Positions 56,984-64,000 of a stretch of 64,000 nucleotides of DNA are shown here, piece after piece. The position numbers and the translations under genes are program-made. The notes under the pieces were generated by a model, which saw only the letters and a program-made list of their open reading frames with translations, did no database searches and was not told the DNA's origin. How positions within the stretch are numbered: the stretch's first letter is position 1; every line of letters begins with the position of its first letter. Location: positions 169,693 through 233,692 of the forward strand of contig JAENRP010000032.1 of NCBI GenBank assembly GCA_024741835.1, written 5' to 3'. This DNA is from Diplocarpon mali (Eukaryota; Ascomycota; Leotiomycetes; Helotiales; Drepanopezizaceae).

Positions 56984-59046
56984 TTAAGTTTCTGGGACGG
57001 ACTTGGGATTGGAGACTGAGAGTATGTACGATGTGCCGTTGGATGGGCAGCAAAACTTTTGCTCGGTGTTATCAGGTCGGCATTGCAGGCGTTTCGGGGT
57101 TACCTAGTGTGGGTGAGTTCTATTTGCCAGCAAAGACCCATCGCCCGAGCTGCAGTAACATGGCCTACAGCTGGTAAAGGGACATCAGCGACAGGTCAGG
57201 ATGGGGTCCGTTAGGCAGAAACCTCTTAGTAGAAATCTCACTGAGCAGAGGTACATTTGATTCCGTCCACCTTCTTTTCCTTGCACTTGAAAGTACGGCT
57301 TCGGTAGAATGGTTGCCATGGCCTCGCGACCGAGTGCTACAGTTTTCTGCCGAGAAGCTTCCAAGTTCTTTGACGTCGTGAAGGGGGTCGCATGACAGCA
57401 AGCACCAGGCCAAATCAGTACGTCGAACGCAGCCTAGCCCCAGTGCCTTTTCATGTCTTGTCTTGAGTTCACTTTCGCGTAATCATCTCTGTCGCATCCT
57501 CTCCCGTTGCCTCCGACTAACCCATCCATATTTTACCCAAGATGCCCGAGGAGATTGGTTAGGATGGCTGATTTCCAAAGCAGATCCCGTCACGGCGTGG
57601 CTTGGATCCTCGTCAGAGCATAGTCAATCTCGTCAGGGCAGGGCAGAGTCGCTCCTCGATCTCCCTCGGTAGACGGGCCATGGCCTCTCTTGTTGTTTTC
57701 GCGACAAGGAATATACGAGTGTAACGTCTCCTCTCCTCTCCTTGCCGCGTCCCTGCCACTTTGCAGCGTATGCGTGGTCCGCTCGGGCTGCGTGGGAACC
57801 TGACCTGGCATTCACGCGGGTTTCTGTGCTCCCGAAGCTGCGTCGATGGGTCCGTTTCCAAGAGCGGCTCTGCGGAAGTGAAGCGCGGCTTGGTCGCTTG
57901 TTATGAATACGTGACCTGCCAGCGACAAGCTACCCTCTCAACCTCTCCCTTCTCCGGGGTATGTAAACACCACACCCCTCGAAACACCTCTTCTTGTTTC
58001 CTCTCGTCGGGTGTGAAGGCTCCATGCTGGTCGGCAATCACGATACGTCAAGGGGACTCGGCGGCAAGGCTGCAGCTGTCCGCTTCGCCTGTTGTAGGTC
58101 CGCGCCGACCGCCGCGAGTTGTATCGCCGTTTGAGGTCGAGAGAGCCGGCTTCTGGCTCAGGTCACGCTGTCCTCGCCCCGTAGAGAATCAGTCACTCCA
58201 AGATGAGCCGTGGATAGAAAGGTCGCGACCTCGACCACGTATGCGACTGAGCTCTCGCTCGGACTACCGTGCGAGATCTCGTGCTCGCGGAGCCGTCCAC
58301 GTGCACCATCGACCCGTGCTCTATCCGGTCGGTCTCTCGCGGAGATCGTGGAGAGTCTCGGTGGTGACTGAGCAAACGCAATCGATGTTCCTGTGCAAGG
58401 CACTCCCTGGGCTTGGAATCGAAGCAGTGGGGGACTGGCGGTAGGTGGGGAGCTAGAGGCTGTTGATTCATTTATCTGCTTGAGTCTGCTGGTGTCACCA
58501 AGGCATCCATCCCCCTCTGAGAGAGAAGGATATGCGTGTGTTTATACATATGTGTGTGTGTATGCCACATCTGGGCTACTTCCAAGAACCCCAGCAACCT
58601 GTCCCCCCGACTACTATACTATAGCTGCTCCTGAGTATATGCTCGTGACGCAGACCAAGAAAGGTGTAGTCCGGGCTGCCGCTGCCATACAGTCCTTGGG
58701 AGGTCAAGGCGACGACGTAAGGCTCCACGACGAGAACCCTGAGAACGCGGCAGTCCCAGCCCAACACCAAGCTCTTCGCTAGTTTTGTTTTCGAAAATCC
58801 TCCGAGGCCGACGGGGAACTCTGATGTGCTGGATAGCCCAGGAGATATCCGCCGCACGAGTCTCTCGCTCCGATCAACAGGGTGTGTCACTCGTTCCCCC
58901 GCAGGCTTGTTGGAGCATGGGTAGGATATGATACGAAGCCGGCAGCTGGTCGGGGAAGTCTGATTCACGCGCCTCGCATGGCCAGCGTTTCGCATCTCAC
59001 CACACGCCACCACGGCCGCGTGGGCACGCAGGCCAGATCCCGGGTT

Positions 59047-59069
59047 GGAGGAGGAGGAGGAGGAGGAGG
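59047..59069 (+). repeat. GGA trinucleotide microsatellite
   Basis: Seven to eight GGA triplets are followed directly by a GGC run. Confidence 0.9.
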
Positions 59070-59264
59070 CGGCGGCATCGCAGCAGCCGGCCTGTCCGGC
59101 GCGGCGCGGCAGTCTGGAGACGTCGTGCTGAGCGCCTCGTCGACTTCACCCTCCCGCTCGCAGCGAACGAGCGCGGCCAGCTGACTAACCGCGCCAGCTC
59201 CGGAGAATAACAAGTCCCCCCGCCCGGTCGAGGGACGCAGCTCCCGGGCGAGGCGATCGGGTCT

Positions 59265-59300
59265 GTCTCGCTTGTCTCGCTTGTCTCGCTTGTCTCGCTT
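59265..59300 (+). repeat. Minisatellite, four perfect copies of a 9-bp unit
   Basis: The unit GTCTCGCTT is repeated four times without change. Confidence 0.95.
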
Positions 59301-60880
59301 GACTTTCCCTCTCCGCCCGTCGGCCCGGGGACGGTTGTTTTGGTTCCCCCTGCGGCTGCGAAACGCCGCGTCGTGGCTCGCCGACGGGTCTGTGCCTCGA
59401 GCTTCGCTTGTCCCATGCTGAGGGGAGGTGGCGGGGTTAAGCGAGGGGGCCAGGGGCCAAGGGGCGAGGGGATGCTGACGGTGAGGTTCCTACCCGAGCT
59501 TGGAGTGCGGGTTTCGAGATGGTTTGATGGCTGCTCGTGGCTCTTGTTTCCGCGGTCGGCGCAGGGTATTTCTGCATCTTGATCCCGGGGGAGGGACGGG
59601 GGATCTGACCTGGGCGGTTTGTGGGTTCGGCTGGACCCTTGGTTTGGGGGGAGTTGCTGCGCTGGAGGGACGGGGGAGGGAGGTGGTGAGGATCGCTGTG
59701 TGGCAAGGTGTGTTGACTGGCAATTCTAGGGCCAGCTGCTACACGTTATGCCTCTGTGATGCTCGACAGCTATCCAATCTGCGGCTGCGGTACAGCGGGT
59801 ATCCTTTACCCCCTATTCGTGAGTACTAGACCACCTTGCTCTCATCTCAGCCACAGCACGAGAAGGATTCTGAAGACTGATAGCTACCAGGCTAGAATAG
59901 GCTCAAGAGGTGCTGTGCAGTCTTCTTCGAATTATGATTGAATCGCTACAAGTACAAGACATCCAAGTTCGAATGCCCAGGCCCCCTCTGTTGACGTGGG
60001 GTAAGAGATGACCGCTGTACCACAGTAGCTCCTTGACCGACGTCTACTCAAGTCCCTGCATCCCCCCCAGATCTTCAGAGAAGTCTTGTGCTCGCCGGCG
60101 ATTGACTTTCTCCATCGACGCTCTTGACATCAGTCCAGCGATCTCCATCACGGTGACGCTCGCCCGTCGGGACGATCCGATGGCTTCCGCACCTCCCCCT
60201 CCACACGCACACGGGCCGTCGGGAGGAAGTGCCAGCAAAGTCACATCCGGATGCCAGCGAGAAGCACACTTCCATACCGACGCCCCGGATGCCGCGGGCG
60301 GCATTGACTCCAAGATCGCTCGGACGCAGCATGACCGCGCTAGGATGGGCCGCGATCCCACATTCGAGATGGCTCCCAGCTCGAGCGTCGCGGGCGGGAG
60401 CGTGGGGAAAACGGCATCCTCGCTCGACGGGATCGACTCTGCGCCATCTGTCGCGCGGGTGAAGGGCTCGAGCTGAACGGCGCACGAAACGCAGGTCCGG
60501 ACCCTTCGGGGCGCCGCTTGAGCCTCAGCCCAAGTTCTGATTTGCATTACACCGGCTGGGACTTGTATATGTAGAGGGCTTGTGACGCCGGTTCCGCGGC
60601 GCCGGCTTGCCTGTCAACTGTCAGTTTTTGGCATTTTCGGAGCTGGAAGTACTCTGCGTGCACTCTTGACAACGTTGAAGGGGCTCCTCATCGACCCCAG
60701 TTGGCGAGAGGAGGGGAAGCTCATGCGTGGTGCGCGCCCGTGTGCTCGTCCTAAGCTCCCTCAACCGGCATCGCGGCATCCCCGAGAGCGCGAGGCCCAT
60801 ACCGACCAGCCGGCAAGAATGCGGTTGGGACCAACACCGCCCGACCCCGACAGCACACCCGAGAGCGATTCCCAGCGCAC

Positions 60881-62746
60881 ATGGCGCCGATGAGCCTTCT
60901 CGCGCCGACACTGCTAGGACACAACGGCACGGCCGAGTTGCAGAATGGCGGGAAGACGCCGAGCGATGTCCTCCGGACGGCGACTCTGGTGGTGACGATT
61001 GTGGCGATCACGCTCCTGGCGCCGCTCCTGATCGCCAGAGCGCTGATCAGGGGCGTGGTGGTCGGGAGGTGGTGCAGGGAGGATTGTGAGTGATCCTGTC
61101 TTCGCGATGTGCATCCTGGCGGGCGTGTGGGAAGGCGGACTAACGTGGTGCTGCTACAGGGACCTGCTGCCTTGCTTGGGTGAGCCTCGAGTCTGGTCTC
61201 TGGTCTGGAAGGGAGCTAACGAACGAGAAGATCTTTGCAACTGGATACTGCGTGACTGGACTTCTCAGTATATATTCCCTCTCTCTCCCTCTCCCTCTCC
61301 CTCTCCCTCTCTCCCTCCCCCTCCCCCTCTCTCCCTCTCCCTCTCTCTCCACCATCGTCCTGGGACGTCGTTAGCTCACATCATCCCAGTGGCCATCCAC
61401 GGCGGCGGCAGCCACGAATGGGAAGTCTCTCCCTCTGACCTCCGGGCCTTCAAAAAAGTAAGCTCTCCGCTCTGCTGGCCGCCCTCGGTGGAAGGCTGAC
61501 CAGCCTCAGATCCTCTACGCCGACACGCTCCTCTACGGCCCCTCCACCTTCCTCACGAAGACCACGCTCCTCTTGATCTTTACGCGGGTCTTTGCGCACA
61601 GCCGGAAAACCGTGGCCGGCGTCTACGTCTTCATCGGCGCGATGATATGTTACTACTTCCCCGTAATGATGGTGAAGATCCGCATCTGCACACCGATCGA
61701 AGGGATCTGGGACCCGAAGGTTGAGAGTATCTGCTTCAACCAGCAGGTGGTGTTCTTCACCGACGCCGTGGTCAGCGTGATCACGGACGTGGTCGTGCTC
61801 GTCTTGCCGCTGCCCTTGTAAGTCGCTCTCAGCGACTCGTTTCTCTCGCGCCGGGGTTCGAGACGAGGAGCTAACGGCAGTCCGCAGAGTGTACCAGTTG
61901 AATGTCAGCAAGATCAAGAAACTGCGTATCGCTACCCTCCTGGGCGCGGGCGGCCTCGCCACGATCGCGAGCTTGATGCGCGCGTACATCATCTTTGCGC
62001 CGCACGTGTATCAGGACATGACGGTCAGCTTCGTGAGGATTACTCTGCTCGGGTATGTTGTGTGTTGTTTTCCGGCATCCTCGCTCCGCTCTCCCGCTTC
62101 CACGCCCTCCCTTGCCCGAGCCATGTTCGGTGCCCCCCGCCGGAGGTGACCGGGACAGCCGGGCTGGCGGTGCAGACATCTCGAGGCCGGACGTCGCTGA
62201 TGCTGGTGGTGATGTAGCATTGCAGAGGTAGCCATCGGCCTGATCTGCGCCTGCCTGCCCACCTTCAACATCCTGTTCACGCGTTACCAGGCCAAACATG
62301 CCTGCGAGGCCGGCGATCCGCACTGCCCCCAGCACACCACCTCTCTGAAGACACACGTCCGCACTCGCGGGGGGAGTCTCACCAAGGCACATGCGCTGGC
62401 GAATCCTGACGCCGGCTCGGGGATCGAGGGAAGGATGGCGACGAGTCTCACGCTGACGAGTGACCGAGCTGTGGAAGGCTGGGGGAAGGCTCGCAATTAC
62501 AGCCGCCGCACGAACCGCTATGCGGAGGTCGATAGCGAGAGGGGTGTTGAGAGGGGTATTGGGAGGGCTGTTGAGAGGGCTGATGGGGATGTCGGCCGTG
62601 GCCGCCAGGGAAACGGCGGCAGCGAGATCTCGCGCCAGGCTGAGGGGTGGCCGCTGAGCAACAGCGGGATCGCCAGGCCGACCAAGGCGGTCTGCCACCA
62701 AGATCTCGGGGGGGCGAGGCTACGAGAGCGATTCGACGTTGGGTGA
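60881..62746 (+). CDS. Fungal rhodopsin-like seven-transmembrane protein (SAT4/PTH11-like family), 448 aa
   Basis: Exons are 60881-61085, 61160-61179 (20 nt), 61231-61267, 61375-61457, 61510-61817, 61888-62052 and 62218-62746, total 1,347 nt. Every join keeps the frame and most introns have GTGAGN or GTAAGN donors. The protein begins outside with an N-glycosylation-type NGT. Helix 1 is VVTIVAITLLAPLLIARAL; the family-typical DWTCCLAW opens helix 2. Next come a HGGGSHEW-like extracellular loop, KTTLLLIFTRVF, a loop with CTPIEGIWD and an ICFNQQ stretch, ITDVVVLVLPLPL, then KIKKLRIATLLGAGG and a final helix with LICACLPTFNIL. The tail is hydrophilic. Related fungal proteins are putative surface sensors; a signalling role here is inference and the ligand is unknown. 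Intron 3 carries a CT microsatellite. There is no CFEM domain. Confidence 0.82.
61280..61350 (+). repeat. CCCTCT-type microsatellite inside intron 3
   Basis: Repeats of CCCTCT, with CCCCCT and CTCTCT variants, fill most of the 107-nt intron at 61268-61374 of the membrane-protein gene, extending its pyrimidine tract towards the acceptor. Confidence 0.85.
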
Positions 62747-63255
62747 TGGCATGGAACGCGTGCGGAGAGAAGTCTGGCGACCCCCCCGACTGCCGGGTGC
62801 TCTCTCTTGCTGGGTGTTATATCCGGCTGCCCCAGACACGAACGCCCGAGCAAAGACCCCGTCTTCGGATCCGATTCGTCTCGTGGTATGCTGCGCACCA
62901 CCGCTCGCCGCTGGCGAGGCCGCGTGTGTGGGGTGCTTGTAACATGGAATGAGTGTGAAGAGCCAAGCTCGGAGTGAATGCGGATTGAAATCTAGCTTCA
63001 ACCCTGCCTCTAATATTAGCTTAATCTTCAACTTCGACTTTACCTTATTTACTTACTCACCTCAGCTGCCCTCACCTCACCTCACCTCACCTCACTTCAC
63101 CTCACTCTACCTGCCCTCCATCCTCCCCTCCCTCCAAGCCAACGCGCCATCAGCTCCTATAGCCATAACCTCCAAAGCCGGGATGCTGGACCAAGCAGAC
63201 TCGGACGGCCGACCCCTCTCCCAGCTACCCCCTTGCTTCTGCCCTTGAGGATGCC
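62747..63255. other. Downstream flank of the membrane-protein gene
   Basis: About 0.5 kb with no supported gene. A CTCAC pentanucleotide array lies at 63071-63105. Confidence 0.5.
63071..63105 (+). repeat. CTCAC pentanucleotide microsatellite
   Basis: Seven CTCAC-type units are present, one of which reads TTCAC. Confidence 0.9.
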
Positions 63256-63258
63256 GAG

Positions 63259-64000
63259 TACGGTGGTGGTGTGGTGGTGTGGTGGTGTGGTGGTGTAGTG
63301 TAGTAGTATAGTAGTGTGGTAGTGTAGTATAGTAGTATAGTAGTATAGTATAGTAGTGTAGTAGTGTAGTAGTGTAGTAATAGAGCAGTAGCAAAGTAGC
63401 AGCAGAGCAGTAACAGAGCAGTAGCAGTAATAGAGCAGTAGTAAAGCAGTAGTAAAGCAATAATAGAGCAGTAGCAAAGCAGCAGCAGAGCAGTAACAAA
63501 GCAATAACAAAGCAGTAGCAAAGCAGTAGCAGAGTAGTAGCAGAGCAGTAGCAAAGCAGTAATACATCAGCAGCTGCTTTGGCAAAGCAGCAGCAGAGCA
63601 GTAGCAGACTAGTAATACATCAGCAGCAGCAGAGCAGCAGCAGAGCAGCAGCAGAGCAGCAGCAGAGCAGTAATACATCAGCAATAGAGCAGTAATACAT
63701 TAGCAGCAAAGCAGTAGCAGACCAGTAATAGAGCAGTAATACATTAGCAGCAAAGCAGTAGCAGACCAGTAATACATTAGTAACAAAGCAGTAATAAAGC
63801 AGTAATACATCAGTAGCAGAGCAGTAATACATTAGCAGCAAAGCAGTAGCAGAGCAGTAATAGAGCAGTAATACATTAGTGGCAAAGCAGTAGCAGAGTA
63901 GTAATACAGCAGTAACACATCAGCAACGCATCAGCAACAGAGCAGCAATAGACTACTACCACCACTACTACCACCAGCACTACTACTATCACCACCCGCA
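63259..64000 (+). repeat. Compound trinucleotide repeat array reaching the window end
   Basis: Two parts are visible. From 63259 to about 63380 there are GTGGTGGT and AGTAGTGT units. From about 63381 onward there are AGCAGTARY-type units mixed with AGCAGC, AATACATCAGC and AATACATTAGC, ending in CCACTACTAC. A longer pattern of about 40 bp (GCAGTAATACATTAGCAGCA followed by AAGCAGTAGCAGACCAG) recurs near 63690-63770. Minus-strand open frames rich in Leu, Cys and Tyr are artefacts of the repeat and are not genes. Confidence 0.9.

Larger units (their letters stand above)
56984..60880. other. GC-rich gene-free region
   Basis: This is about 3.9 kb in which many overlapping open frames occur on both strands (for example 57761-58444 plus, 60033-60476 plus, 60044-60547 minus). 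They are expected from high GC and none shows a domain, signal peptide or splice model I can defend. Repeats include a GGA microsatellite (59047-59069), a 9-bp minisatellite (59265-59300) and a TGTG run near 58550. It may contain regulatory DNA of the downstream membrane-protein gene or an untranslated RNA. Confidence 0.4.

Noticed and set aside
57761..58444. 227-aa plus-strand frame
   Set aside because: It is Arg/Ser-rich as expected from GC-rich non-coding DNA, has no domain and overlaps minus-strand frames.
60033..60547. Overlapping 147-aa plus and 167-aa minus frames
   Set aside because: Both strands are open because of high GC. Neither shows a domain or a splice model.
63107..63841. Leu/Cys/Tyr-rich minus-strand frames of up to 175 aa
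   Set aside because: They are direct translations of the trinucleotide repeat array.
63259..64000. Repeat array considered as a CRISPR or telomere
   Set aside because: There are no regular spacers, the units are degenerate trinucleotides, and the TTAGGG telomere unit is absent.

Overview
The window is nuclear DNA of a filamentous ascomycete (Pezizomycotina). The evidence is short introns of about 46-225 nt with GTRNGT donors and CTAAC-like branch sites, fungal orthologues (Smi1/Knr4, Fes1, Flx1, Vps68, Hsh49, Sec8, Gpi13, actin with five introns), a fungal rhodopsin-like seven-helix protein, and AT-rich transposons carrying the TpA-rich signature of repeat-induced point mutation (RIP). A leotiomycete is my guess from general resemblance; the sequence alone does not prove it.

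Positions 1-14967 are a transposon-dominated, RIP-mutated block. Two copies of one Ty1/copia-type LTR retrotransposon lie head to head. The left copy (1-3334, minus strand, cut by the window edge) and the right copy (6923-14962, complete, with 299-bp LTRs and an AAAAC target duplication) are collinear over 3,334 bp. Between them sit a relic of a second copia element, a 32-N assembly gap, an interspersed repeat and a small cysteine-rich secreted-protein gene (6307-6742) in much less mutated DNA.

Positions 14968-21716 are gene-poor. They hold a paired E-box palindrome, a second copy of the interspersed repeat and a decayed minus-strand gene fragment. From 21717 to 56983 the window is ordinary housekeeping chromosome: GPI13, VPS68 and SMI1 on the minus strand (GPI anchors, endosomal sorting, cell-wall control); a lysine-rich Myb/H1-like gene; a USP deubiquitinase divergent from mitoribosomal uL5m; FES1; a hypothetical gene divergent from actin; a histidine acid phosphatase pseudogene; exocyst SEC8; mitochondrial carrier FLX1; and spliceosomal HSH49.

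Positions 56984-60880 are GC-rich and contain no gene I can support. A seven-exon rhodopsin-like membrane protein gene follows (60881-62746), and the window ends in about 740 bp of compound microsatellite. Several genes share a theme of secretion and the cell surface (GPI13, SMI1, SEC8, VPS68, actin), but on fungal chromosomes this neighbourhood need not mean co-regulation. For most multi-exon genes, the exon boundaries I give were read from splice signals and reading-frame continuity, and in each case the summed exon length is a multiple of three.
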